Shown here: one piece after another, positions 7,501 through 14,348 of the stretch
Layout of the letters: each line of letters starts with the position of its first letter
How positions within the stretch are numbered: the first letter of the stretch is position 1
NCBI GenBank assembly: GCA_002391625.1
Contig: DGFJ01000015.1
Location: 1 to 37,608, forward strand
Reading direction: 5' to 3'
Length of the DNA: 37,608 nt
Source: Ruminococcaceae bacterium UBA3903
GTDB taxonomy: Bacteria > Bacillota > Clostridia > Oscillospirales > Acutalibacteraceae
Program-made: the position numbers and the translations under genes
Notes under the pieces: generated by a model
Told to the model about the DNA's origin: nothing
Database searches by the model: none
The model's input: only the letters and a program-made list of their open reading frames with translations

Positions 7501-7555
7501 TATTGTAAAGTCAGCTTTACAATAATAGTATAGCTGACTTTACAATAAATGTCAA
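7501..7555 (-). promoter_or_regulatory. Promoter with palindromic operator for the XRE operon
   Basis: On the minus strand TTGACA (7550-7555), 17 bases, TATACT (7527-7532). A perfect 16-bp inverted repeat (7501-7516 and 7532-7547; core ATTGTAAAGTCAGCT) has one arm in the spacer and the other just after the -10. A third CTTTACAAT copy lies at 7515-7523. This layout would block RNA polymerase when the regulator binds. Confidence 0.78.
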
Positions 7556-7914
7556 GGGCATTTTACATTTTATTTTTATATTTATATTACAGCCTTACCC
7601 CATTGGAACCACCAAAGAGTATATTGTGAAATAAAATTCTTATATCAGCCTTATAAAAAATATGTAATAAAAAGACAAACAGCATTTTTCTTCTTAACTC
7701 ATAACAATATAAAAGCGTTCTTTATTTCCTAAAATACCAATATCAAATAACTTATAAATTGTAAATCAGCTGGCTATTGTTTAATCAGCCCTTTTATTGC
7801 TACAGCTATGAGAAGAAAAATCCAAGGTCACAGCGGGAAAGGAATTGGTGAAATGGTCTATATCCATTATGAATTTAAGAAGCTTTGAAAAGAACTGAAC
7901 ACCTTATAAATGCC
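7556..7914. other. Gene-poor stretch with a possible gene remnant
   Basis: AT-rich spacer in its left part. From about 7805 the composition shifts to more G-rich, and a 26-residue open frame starts at ATG 7808 and ends at TGA 7886-7888 (MRRKIQGHSGKGIGEMVYIHYEFKKL). It has no ribosome site. A genuine-looking plus-strand terminator follows at 7915, suggesting the decayed end of an older gene or a small RNA. Confidence 0.4.
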
Positions 7915-7948
7915 AAAGGGACTGACAAAAAAGCAGTCCCTTTTATTT
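7915..7948 (+). terminator. Rho-independent terminator without an assigned gene
   Basis: AAAGGGACTG (7915-7924) pairs with CAGTCCCTTT (7934-7943), with a 9-base loop followed by TTTATTTG. No plus-strand gene is recognised upstream. It might also serve weakly in the other direction. Confidence 0.75.
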
Positions 7949-8024
7949 GTGTGTATCACTTGTAAGACCCTTGTGTATCACCGCACACAACGACACCCAG
8001 CGTGCAGAGGCGTGAAATAGAACA

Positions 8025-8055
8025 AACCCCCACAAACAAAGCGTTTGCAGGGGTT
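8025..8055 (-). terminator. Terminator of the rplM-rpsI operon
   Basis: On the minus strand AACCCC (8050-8055) and CAAAC (8043-8047) pair with GTTTG and GGGGTT on the other side (8025-8037), leaving a small internal loop, and are followed by TGTTCTATTT. It lies 26 bases beyond the rpsI stop. Confidence 0.65.
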
Positions 8056-8080
8056 GAAAACGTGTAAATATTGAACTTTT

Positions 8081-8482
8081 TTATCTCTTTGAGAACTGTG
8101 GAGCACGACGTGCGGCTTTAAGACCGTACTTCTTACGCTCTTTCATTCTTGGGTCACGTGTTAGGAAGCCTGCTCTCTTTAGCTTACCTCTTAACGCTTC
8201 AGTATCGAACTGTAGCAATGCTCTGGAAATACCGTGACGTATAGCACCAGCTTGACCAGTTACGCCGCCGCCTGCAACTCTGCAAACTACGTCGAACTTT
8301 TCGTTTGTCTCTGTAAGCTCTAGAGGCTGACGAACGATTAGCTTAAGTGTATCTAAACCAAAATAATCATCAATATCTCTATCGTTGATTGTAATTTTAC
8401 CAGTACCTTGATAAAGTCTTACTCTGGCAACTGAGCTTTTTCTTCTGCCTGTGCCGTAAAAGTGTGGTGTCTGATCGTACAT
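8081..8482 (-). CDS. rpsI: 30S ribosomal protein uS9
   Basis: 133 residues, the usual length. Typical S9 blocks are present: GTGRRKSSVARVRLYQGTG at the N-terminus, VRQPLELT, the glycine-rich GGGVTGQAGAIRHGISRALL and the basic C-terminal tail RRAPQFSKR that reaches the ribosomal P site. ATG at 8480-8482 follows AAGGAGG. It lies 17 bases after rplM, the conserved L13-S9 gene pair, and shares its promoter and leader. Confidence 0.98.
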   Translation of the reverse strand: MYDQTPHFYGTGRRKSSVARVRLYQGTGKITINDRDIDDYFGLDTLKLIVRQPLELTETNEKFDVVCRVAGGGVTGQAGAIRHGISRALLQFDTEALRGKLKRAGFLTRDPRMKERKKYGLKAARRAPQFSKR

Positions 8483-8499
8483 ATATGTTGCCTCCTTCC

Positions 8500-8928
8500 T
8501 TATTTATCCCAAGACTCAGGTTTTTGTGCCTGCTGCATATGCTCTGAACCTGTATATAGCTTTAATCTTGTTAAAGCTGCTCTGCCGATTGTGTTTGATG
8601 GAATCATGCCTTTAACAGCAAGCTCCATAGCTTTCTCAGGCTTTTGTGACATTAATGTGTCATATCTAGTAGATCTTAGATGACCTACATAACCTGTGTG
8701 ACGATGATAATATTTCTGAGTTAGCTTATTACCTGTCAAAACTGCTTCTGCACAGTTAATGATAATTACATGATCTCCGCAATCAACGTGTGGAGTAAAT
8801 GTTGGTTTATGCTTACCTCTTAGAATTGCTGCTGCCTGAGCTGCTACACGGCCCAATGGTTTACCAGCTGCATCTAATATATACCACTTGCGTTCAACTT
8901 CGCCTTTTTTTGCCATAAAAGTGGACAT
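8500..8928 (-). CDS. rplM: 50S ribosomal protein uL13
   Basis: 142 residues from ATG 8928. The open frame runs further upstream, but AAGGAGGAG just before 8928 and the family N-terminus (MSTFMAKKGEVERKWYILDA) fix this start. Hallmarks seen are LGRVAAQAAAILRGKHKPTFTPHVDCGDHVIIIN, YYHRHTGYVGHLRS and the GMIPSNTIGR block. It binds 23S rRNA early in large-subunit assembly. It is first in the operon with rpsI and is preceded by a hairpin leader typical of L13 autoregulation. Confidence 0.98.
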   Translation of the reverse strand: MSTFMAKKGEVERKWYILDAAGKPLGRVAAQAAAILRGKHKPTFTPHVDCGDHVIIINCAEAVLTGNKLTQKYYHRHTGYVGHLRSTRYDTLMSQKPEKAMELAVKGMIPSNTIGRAALTRLKLYTGSEHMQQAQKPESWDK

Positions 8929-8960
8929 ATTGTCTCCTCCTTGTTTTTCTGTCGTTTTTC

Positions 8961-9008
8961 TTGCACCGCCTGCCTCTGCTATTAAGGGCAGGGGTTTAGT
9001 AAATGCAA
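8961..9008 (-). promoter_or_regulatory. L13-type ribosomal protein leader
   Basis: In the rplM 5' leader TTGCA (9004-9008) pairs with TGCAA (8961-8965), and CCTGCC (8987-8992) with GGCAGG (8969-8974). The arrangement and position are those of the Firmicutes L13 leader, by which excess L13 is thought to repress its own operon. The assignment is from memory of the motif, not a covariance search. Confidence 0.65.
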
Positions 9009-9013
9009 GAATG

Positions 9014-9042
9014 ATAATAACACAGTAGCAATGGGAAGTCAA
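9014..9042 (-). promoter_or_regulatory. Promoter of rplM-rpsI
   Basis: TTGACT (9037-9042), a 17-base spacer and TATTAT (9014-9019) on the minus strand. The predicted start is near 9007, at the foot of the leader hairpin. Confidence 0.75.
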
Positions 9043-9304
9043 CACCTTTTTAGTAAAAATTTAATTTACCATTGTACTATCTTTAAATATCTCTATTTTG
9101 CTCTTGTTTTCTCCTATTTACTCACTTGCTATTTTAAATTTTACAACGTATAAAATTTTGCTGAATACAGCATAATCTGCACCAAATATATTTTCCAAGG
9201 ATTTTTAGTTATTAAACATACCTATTAATACAGGCATCCTTTTGTAGATAATAAACAAAATAATATTTTTTTGTCCCTATACCCTTTATATGATTTTTTT
9301 ACTA

Positions 9305-9313
9305 TGGTATAAT
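9305..9313 (+). promoter_or_regulatory. Extended -10 promoter of glcK
   Basis: TGGTATAAT (9305-9313) is an extended -10 with a perfect TATAAT. The -35 (TTTATA at 9285-9290) is poor, as extended -10 promoters allow. The bases 9043-9304 to its left hold nothing I can name. Confidence 0.6.
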
Positions 9314-9349
9314 ACATTTAATAGTCCGTAAACTTAAGGAGGTATATCA

Positions 9350-10309
9350 ATGTATTATCTTGGTATTGATTTAGGTGGCACAAATATCGTTGCAGGTGTC
9401 GTTGATGAAAATTATAAAATTATGGCAAAAGCAGAATGCAAAACTGCTGTTCCTCGTCCAGAGTCAGAAATTTGCGAATCTATGGCAGCCGTAGCTAAAA
9501 AAGCTGTTGAAAAAGCAAAGCTAACAATGAACGACATAAAATCTATAGGTATTGGCGTACCTGGTGCTGTAAATCCTAAAACAGGTAAGGTTGAATATTC
9601 CGCCAATTTATTTTTCCATAACTGGGAAATAGTAAAAATGATGAAATCATTAATAAATAAGCCCGTTGTAATTGAAAACGATGCTAACGCTGCCGCTTAT
9701 GGAGAGTTCTTAGCTGGCTCTGCTAAGGGTGCTAACAACGCTATCGCTATTACCTTAGGCACTGGTGTTGGTGCGGGCATTATTATAGATGGAAAAATTT
9801 ACAGTGGTTCTAATTATGCTGGTGCTGAAATGGGTCATATGGTTATTGTAAAGGACGGTAAGGAGTGTGCCTGTGGACGTAAGGGCTGTTGGGAGGCATA
9901 TGCTTCTGCCACTGGATTAATTGCCTTAACAAAAGAAGCAATTTTACAGGAAAAACCAGATTTTTCATATATGCTAAAATCCATTAACGGCGACATTAAC
10001 AAAATCAGCGGTTTAACAGCCTTTAACGCCATGCGTGCCGGTGATGCAGCTGGTAAGCAGGTGGTGGACAAATACATTGAATATTTAGCTTGTGGTATTG
10101 TCAACGCTGTTAATATATTTCAACCAGATATTCTGTGTATAGGCGGCGGTATCAGCAAAGAGGGTGAAACCCTGTTAGCACCATTACGTGCATTAGTGGA
10201 GCAATATCGTTATACAAAGCACAACGATAAACAAACAAAAATTGTTTCAGCCTCTTTAGGTAACGATGCTGGCATTATAGGTGCAGCCTTATTACCAGGG
10301 AACGAATAA
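9350..10309 (+). CDS. glcK: ROK-family glucokinase
   Basis: 319 residues. It phosphorylates glucose (or a related hexose) with ATP. Seen: the N-terminal phosphate loop LGIDLGGTN (4-12), the catalytic ND at 110-111, LGTGVGAG (136-143), EMGHMVI with His163, and the zinc signature CACGRKGCWE (173-182), which together define the ROK family; length and order match GlcK of B. subtilis. A regulatory HTH domain is absent, so it is a kinase, not a repressor. ATG 9350 follows AAGGAGG. It is monocistronic with its own promoter and terminator. Confidence 0.9.
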   Translation: MYYLGIDLGGTNIVAGVVDENYKIMAKAECKTAVPRPESEICESMAAVAKKAVEKAKLTMNDIKSIGIGVPGAVNPKTGKVEYSANLFFHNWEIVKMMKSLINKPVVIENDANAAAYGEFLAGSAKGANNAIAITLGTGVGAGIIIDGKIYSGSNYAGAEMGHMVIVKDGKECACGRKGCWEAYASATGLIALTKEAILQEKPDFSYMLKSINGDINKISGLTAFNAMRAGDAAGKQVVDKYIEYLACGIVNAVNIFQPDILCIGGGISKEGETLLAPLRALVEQYRYTKHNDKQTKIVSASLGNDAGIIGAALLPGNE

Positions 10310-10334
10310 AGCTTTTTTCAATCTTTTTCCTTTT

Positions 10335-10370
10335 GGGGCAGGTAGTATAATATTACCTGCCCCATTCTCA
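10335..10370 (+). terminator. Terminator of glcK
   Basis: GGGGCAGGTA (10335-10344) pairs perfectly with TACCTGCCCC (10354-10363), with a 9-base loop, and is followed by ATTCTCATTTTT. Confidence 0.85.
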
Positions 10371-10585
10371 TTTTTATCACTTTCGTTAAAGTCAAATTAA
10401 TGTACATTAACCTGGTATTAATACGGGCTGCAGGCATTTTTTATTGTACATGACACAGAATCCTAAAACAGCCTTTCAACTTGGATATACCATACTTTTA
10501 CACTGCTTCTTGTCCCCTTACATCCGTATATGGTTCATATCATTTAACAACACAGACTTGTTTATAAAAAAATTCTACTTAATCA

Positions 10586-10614
10586 TTGACAAGTGACACA
10601 AATAATTGTATAAT
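10586..10614 (+). promoter_or_regulatory. Consensus promoter of tRNA-Leu
   Basis: TTGACA (10586-10591), a 17-base spacer and TATAAT (10609-10614), 18 bases before the tRNA. Both hexamers are perfect, as usual for stable RNA genes. The bases 10371-10585 between the glcK terminator and this promoter show nothing I can name. Confidence 0.85.
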
Positions 10615-10632
10615 ACTACTTGCAGTTGAAAT

Positions 10633-10719
10633 GCTGGTGTGGTGGAATCGGCAGACACAAGGGACTTAAAATCCCTCGGTAGCGATATCGTACCGGTTCA
10701 AGTCCGGTCACCAGCACCA
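10633..10719 (+). tRNA. tRNA-Leu (anticodon UAA)
   Basis: The acceptor arms GCTGGTG and CACCAGC pair fully. The anticodon arm AGGGA-CTTAAAA-TCCCT gives anticodon TAA. There is a long class II variable arm (CGGTAGCGATATCGTACCG), T arm CCGG-TTCAAGT-CCGG, discriminator A and an encoded CCA. It is 87 bases with CCA. It reads UUA/UUG leucine codons, the favoured ones in this AT-rich genome. Confidence 0.95.
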
Positions 10720-10766
10720 GAGAAAGCTACAATAGGTTATCCTATTTGTAGCTTTCTCTTTTTTTA
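10719..10766 (+). terminator. Terminator of tRNA-Leu
   Basis: AGAGAAAGCTACAATAGG pairs with CCTATTTGTAGCTTTCTCT (10741-10759), with a single-base bulge and a 4-base loop, directly followed by seven or more T. Confidence 0.92.
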
Positions 10767-10805
10767 TAAATAAAATAGACAATTAGTAATAAGGGTGAGG
10801 TAGCT

Positions 10806-11477
10806 ATGAACAACATTAGTGGTTTTTCCAATGAAGCATATGATAAAGAAATTGAAAAAATAATTCCTTATTATAGTATAATACACAAACAAATTAGTGA
10901 TATTTTAATGAATAGCGAAATACAAATTCATAATTGGCTAGATACAGGTTGTGGTACAGGAAACTTAATTTATAATAGCTACGATAATTTTCCAAACGTA
11001 CATTTTACTTTAGCTGACCCCTCAGAGGATATGCTAACCAGTGCAAAGAAGAAGCTTGCTGACAAAAATAATATAGATTTTGTAATTGGTGGCACACAGA
11101 ATGTTCATAAACCAGCTGATACATATGACGTTATCACAGCTGTTCAATGCCATCATTATTTACATGAGGATGCTAGGACAGCCGCTTTATCCAACTGTTA
11201 TAAAATATTAAGGGCTGGTGGAATTTTTATTGAGGTAGAGAACGTTGATACCTTCTCTAAAGCAGGTCATAACATTGCTTTTTCAAGATGGGGTAATTAC
11301 CAAATATCACAGGGAAGAAGTCCACAGGATGTCGCAAAGAACATTAACAGATATAAGAATGTCTACTTTCCAATAAATCCATTAGAACACCTTGCATTGT
11401 TAAAATCTGTTGGCTTTAAGGTGGCTGAAATATTTTGGTATTCATACTCCCAAATTGGAATTTATGGAATAAAATAA
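10806..11477 (+). CDS. Class I SAM-dependent methyltransferase
   Basis: 223 residues. A Rossmann methyltransferase fold: motif I LDTGCGTGN (45-53), the acidic end of strand 2 (ADPSEDML with Asp71), DVITAVQCHHYL for motif IV, and GGIFIEVENVD for the post-core strand. The fold matches the Methyltransf_25/11 families that modify small molecules or proteins; the substrate is unknown. ATG 10806 is preceded by GGTGAGG. It stands alone between the tRNA-Leu terminator and a bidirectional terminator. Confidence 0.85.
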   Translation: MNNISGFSNEAYDKEIEKIIPYYSIIHKQISDILMNSEIQIHNWLDTGCGTGNLIYNSYDNFPNVHFTLADPSEDMLTSAKKKLADKNNIDFVIGGTQNVHKPADTYDVITAVQCHHYLHEDARTAALSNCYKILRAGGIFIEVENVDTFSKAGHNIAFSRWGNYQISQGRSPQDVAKNINRYKNVYFPINPLEHLALLKSVGFKVAEIFWYSYSQIGIYGIK

Positions 11478-11652
11478 GTCTATACTCCATATATAAATAT
11501 AACATCTATTTGTTAATAGTTATGGTAAATCAAAAATAAAAAGTATATTTAATAGGTAGCATTAAGCTGTGCAACGTTTTAATATACCAAGCTATATAGT
11601 GTATTTTTTATGCTCTATTTAATCATTCAAATATTTAGTATAGTATTACTAT
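11478..11652. other. Intergenic stretch, nothing recognised
   Basis: Very AT-rich spacer between the methyltransferase and the bidirectional terminator at 11653. I found no open frame with a ribosome site, no hairpin of note and no repeat. Confidence 0.6.
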
Positions 11653-11694
11653 AACAAACAGGCAAAGGAAGCTATTTCCCTTTGCCTGTTTGTT
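11653..11694. terminator. Bidirectional terminator
   Basis: A perfect 16-bp stem, AACAAACAGGCAAAGG (11653-11668) with its complement (11679-11694), loop 10 bases, T-rich flank TTTAATGTTTT on the plus strand. It sits between convergent genes. The minus-strand gene ends 92 bases away. Confidence 0.82.
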
Positions 11695-11785
11695 TAATGT
11701 TTTATTGGCTAACAAATTTAAGCTGTTTTACACATATTATTTAAAAATATAATAACACGTATTTTAAAAATAATATTATTGAGTA

Positions 11786-12427
11786 TTACCAAAAAACAGG
11801 TGAATATTTTTCCCCAAGTTCCTCGCTATAATCCTTAGCATTTATCTCTAGAACATTAACACCGGTTAAATCAATGAAAACAGGTATCATGTCATCCCAT
11901 GTATCAGGATAGGCATTACTGCCAGTTATTTCTCTTTTTTTGCCATCATTATATTTTATTTCTATTACCCAATCATTATCATCTACAACGCTTTCATTTA
12001 CATATTCATCTTCCCAATCAAAAAAGCCATAAAACATAGCTTGTTGAAAAAACACATCTACGCTTTCAGCTTCTAAATCAGTTACTTCCTGATAACCGTT
12101 ATTTTTTTTGCTTTTATTTCTGTCAGAGTTATCGCTGTTATCCTCTGAATAAAATTCATAAAACTTATTATGTGAAAAGTCTATTTCATACTCATGGTTA
12201 ATGCTTCCCATAGAGTAATGACAAACATATATACTTTTTACCATAGTCTGAAAATCAGGTGTATCTGATAGTATAGATAGCTCGTTAGCAGTAGCTGTTA
12301 CATCAGGCTGTGAACTATTATTCGTAGCTGTGTCCGTTGTATTAGAGGAAGATAATTCCACAGAATTATTGCAGCCAACCAATAAAAAACAAATAATTAC
12401 AGAAATTAAAAAATATACTTTTTTCAT
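11786..12427 (-). CDS. Lipoprotein of unknown function
   Basis: 213 residues. MKKVYFLISVIICFLLVGC is a lipoprotein signal with lipobox LVGC and Cys19. A Ser/Thr/Asn-rich linker (20-52) leads to an acidic domain (about 55-213) with strands such as SIYVCHYSMGSINHEYEIDF and VIEIKYNDGKKREITG and an Asp/Ser/Asn-rich loop. The VIEIKYNDGK...G stretch recalls small extracellular domains of clostridial lipoproteins that I cannot name. ATG 12427 has GAGGG upstream and its own promoter. It is likely anchored outside the membrane. No catalytic motif seen. Confidence 0.7.
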   Translation of the reverse strand: MKKVYFLISVIICFLLVGCNNSVELSSSNTTDTATNNSSQPDVTATANELSILSDTPDFQTMVKSIYVCHYSMGSINHEYEIDFSHNKFYEFYSEDNSDNSDRNKSKKNNGYQEVTDLEAESVDVFFQQAMFYGFFDWEDEYVNESVVDDNDWVIEIKYNDGKKREITGSNAYPDTWDDMIPVFIDLTGVNVLEINAKDYSEELGEKYSPVFW

Positions 12428-12452
12428 TGACGTTCCCTCATTTCATAGTGTA

Positions 12453-12481
12453 ATTATATCACCTTGGACTGTTATTATCAA
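12453..12481 (-). promoter_or_regulatory. Promoter of the second lipoprotein gene
   Basis: TTGATA (12476-12481), a 17-base spacer and a perfect TATAAT (12453-12458) on the minus strand, about 25 bases before the start codon. Confidence 0.72.
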
Positions 12482-12502
12482 TAAAATAATGCTTGGTAAA
12501 AA

Positions 12503-12533
12503 AGAAAAAGGATAGCATACCGCTACCCCTTTA
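12503..12533 (-). terminator. Terminator of the YbjQ-family gene
   Basis: On the minus strand AAGGGGTAGC pairs with GCTATCCTT (one-base bulge) around a short loop and runs into TTTTTCTTTTTT. It lies between this gene's stop and the next promoter. Confidence 0.7.
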
Positions 12534-12574
12534 TTATTATCAATATCTTGGTGCTTAACCCTAGGCGGCATATA

Positions 12575-12889
12575 TTACCTAATAAACCTTACGGCCGTAC
12601 CATAAGCTAAAACCTCAGCTGCACCCTGTACAATGGCAGATGATGTGTAGCGTACGCCTACAACGGCATCAGCACCCATTGACATAGCTTTTTGTACCAT
12701 ACGGTCTGTTGCAATAGCACGGGCCTCCTCCATCATTTCTGTATAACCCTTCAGCTCTCCACCAACCATGGTTTTAAAACCTGCCATTATATCCTTGCCC
12801 ATATGTTTTGACTGTACCATGCCACCATCTACTAATCCAATAAGTTCATATTTCTGATTAGGTATGTTTTCTACTGTAAAAATTACCAT
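12575..12889 (-). CDS. YbjQ / UPF0145 family protein
   Basis: 104 residues, the normal size of this family (PF01906, sometimes annotated as a putative heavy-metal-binding domain). Seen: the strand start MVIFTVENIP, GLVDGG, the helix TEMMEEARAIATDRMVQKAMSMGADAVVGVRY and the closing AEVLAYGTAVRF, all characteristic. The family forms pentamers in known structures; the biological role is unsettled, so no function is claimed. ATG 12889 follows GGAGGGCACAT. Monocistronic. Confidence 0.88.
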   Translation of the reverse strand: MVIFTVENIPNQKYELIGLVDGGMVQSKHMGKDIMAGFKTMVGGELKGYTEMMEEARAIATDRMVQKAMSMGADAVVGVRYTSSAIVQGAAEVLAYGTAVRFIR

Positions 12890-13106
12890 TATGTGCCCTC
12901 CAGTTTTTATTACTATGTTTTACAGGTTTTAGGGTTTAGTGATATTATTAACAAAAGATTTATCAGGATAAATTCATTTTAAATCTGTAACTCATAATAT
13001 TAATTTAATGGACCTCTTTATATTACCAAAAATAATGACACAAAGCATCTGAAATAAACCCTAAATCTGCAACAATGCAATTATATCATATAAGTACATA
13101 TATATG
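12890..13106. other. Intergenic stretch with an 11-bp inverted pair
   Basis: AT-rich upstream region of the YbjQ-family gene. TTTAGGGTTTA (12928-12938) and its complement TAAACCCTAAA (13055-13065) face each other 116 bases apart; I cannot assign a role. No convincing promoter hexamers were found. Confidence 0.4.
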
Positions 13107-13141
13107 CAAAAAAACAGTACAACAATAAGCTGCACTGTTTT
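13107..13141 (-). terminator. Terminator of the tRNA-Met/tRNA-Glu operon
   Basis: On the minus strand AAACAGTGCAGC pairs with GTTGTACTGTTT (two G-U pairs) around a 6-base loop and is followed by TTTTTTGC. It starts just beyond the tRNA-Glu 3' end. Confidence 0.82.
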
Positions 13142-13142
13142 G

Positions 13143-13217
13143 TGGTGACCCGGACGAGAATCGAACTCGTGATACCGCCGTGAAAGGGCGGTGTCTTAAC
13201 CGCTTGACCACCGGGCC
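13143..13217 (-). tRNA. tRNA-Glu (anticodon UUC)
   Basis: Acceptor GGCCCGG pairs with CCGGGTC (one G-U pair). The anticodon arm CCGCC-CTTTCAC-GGCGG carries TTC. The T arm is CGAG-TTCGATT-CTCG, and CCA is encoded. Second gene of a two-tRNA transcript. Confidence 0.95.
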
Positions 13218-13221
13218 ATTT

Positions 13222-13298
13222 TGGTAGCGGAAATAGGACTTGAACCTACGACACCCCGGGTATGAACCGAGTGCTCTAGCCAGCTGAGCTATTCCGCC
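13222..13298 (-). tRNA. tRNA-Met (anticodon CAU, elongator type)
   Basis: Acceptor GGCGGAA pairs with TTCCGCT. The anticodon loop GGTTCATACC gives CAT, T arm ATAGG-family with TTCAAGT loop, CCA encoded. The first base pair (G1-U72) and overall resemblance to the B. subtilis elongator tRNA-Met argue against the initiator, which has a mismatch at 1-72 and three G-C pairs in the anticodon stem. First gene of the pair, four bases from tRNA-Glu. Confidence 0.9.
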
Positions 13299-13327
13299 AA
13301 ATTTCTCGCCTTAGACGAGCAAGTGTT

Positions 13328-13356
13328 ATTATATTCTATATGATGTAATTTGTCAA
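13328..13356 (-). promoter_or_regulatory. Consensus promoter of the tRNA pair
   Basis: TTGACA (13351-13356), 17 bases, TATAAT (13328-13333) on the minus strand, about 30 bases upstream of tRNA-Met. Confidence 0.87.
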
Positions 13357-13510
13357 TACATTTTTAAAAGTTTTTTTATTTTTTATAGGTTTTTGTTATT
13401 TTATAGCCTCATAGCTTTATCATCCCCCAAGGATTAACAATAATAACATATTTAAATTTTTCTTGTAATATATTATAATAAGCATATACTTTTTTTCAGG
13501 GAGGGTAACA

Positions 13511-14059
13511 TTGCAAACTTTTAAAACAAGCAGACTTATTATTAGACCATATCAATCCACCGACAGCTACGCTGTGTGGCAGGTTATATCTCAAAAAGCC
13601 ATATATGATACTACATATGCTATACCACATCCATTTCCAAGAGAGAGCGTTAATTGGTGGCTTTCAAATATAAAAAGTCGCACGCTTAACGGGACAGGTT
13701 TAGAATACGGATTATTTCACAAGGATACTGGGGAATATGTTGGAAACACTGGGTTGATAAACATTAATCACGGTCAACGCAGCTGTAGCTTATCATATTT
13801 TGTTAATCCAAAATTTTGGGATATGGGTTATTGCACAGAGGCAGGCATAGAAATGCTAAAGCTAGGTTTTAATAGACTACATATGAAACGAATCAGCGGT
13901 TGGTGTATGTCCAAAAATATAGCATCTTCAAAAGTAATGAAAAAATTAGGCTTTACATATGAAGGAACGGGACGTCTTGAAATATATAAGGATGGAGAAT
14001 TTTTAGATACAAATCATTACTCTATTCTGGATACAGAATTTTATAAAAAATATGTCTGA
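13511..14059 (+). CDS. GNAT acetyltransferase, RimJ/RimL type
   Basis: 182 residues of the Acetyltransf_3 group. N-terminal TSRLIIRPYQSTDSYAVWQVIS is the usual start of this group. GDIGYWL-like strands are represented by CSLSYFVNPKFWDMGYCTEAGIEMLKLGF (acetyl-CoA loop region), then the C-terminal IASSKVMKKLGFTYEGTGRL, a signature of ribosomal-protein N-acetyltransferase-like enzymes. It transfers acetyl from acetyl-CoA to an amine; the target is unknown. The start is TTG at 13511 with GGGAGGG ten bases upstream. Monocistronic, convergent with guaB. Confidence 0.85.
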   Translation: MQTFKTSRLIIRPYQSTDSYAVWQVISQKAIYDTTYAIPHPFPRESVNWWLSNIKSRTLNGTGLEYGLFHKDTGEYVGNTGLININHGQRSCSLSYFVNPKFWDMGYCTEAGIEMLKLGFNRLHMKRISGWCMSKNIASSKVMKKLGFTYEGTGRLEIYKDGEFLDTNHYSILDTEFYKKYV

Positions 14060-14090
14060 TTTATCTCTAATATTCTGTATATACATAAAG

Positions 14091-14240
14091 TTTTCAACAT
14101 AAAAATGTTGAAAGTGTTGATAACTACATTCATATATCCCATATTATTCCATATACACATAATATATCGTAATTACCTATGTTGAAAACACTATATAATG
14201 TGTCCAACTTTTTATTTTTCTTTTAAGAAATTGTGGAAAA
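14091..14240. other. Cluster of DnaA-box-like nonamers
   Basis: Five nonamers close to TTWTCMACA within 150 bases: TTTTCAACA 14091-14099 (plus), and on the minus strand CTTTCAACA 14106-14114, TTATCAACA 14115-14123, TTTTCAACA 14180-14188 and TTTTCCACA 14232-14240. The first two form a hairpin (TTTCAACAT-AAAA-ATGTTGAAA). The same TTTTCAACA occurs just after dnaA (28867-28875). Binding by DnaA is inferred. Confidence 0.5.
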
Positions 14241-14307
14241 AATCGACTTTTTATACTCAAAACACACTGTATAAACTCTGTTTTAACATAGCATTTAACA
14301 TCAATAA

Positions 14308-14345
14308 AGCCATAGTACAAAATTCATTGTACTATGGCTATTTTA
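14308..14345. terminator. Bidirectional terminator after guaB
   Basis: A perfect 13-bp stem (14308-14320 with 14327-14339), 6-base loop, flanked by TTTATTG on the minus side and ATTTTA on the plus side. It begins 10 bases from the guaB stop and separates it from the acetyltransferase gene. Confidence 0.82.
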
Positions 14346-14348
14346 GTA

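Noticed and set aside
12928..13065. 11-bp inverted pair TTTAGGGTTTA / TAAACCCTAAA as an operator
   Set aside because: Arms are 116 bases apart and not tied to a promoter; could be chance, so only mentioned in the intergenic entry.
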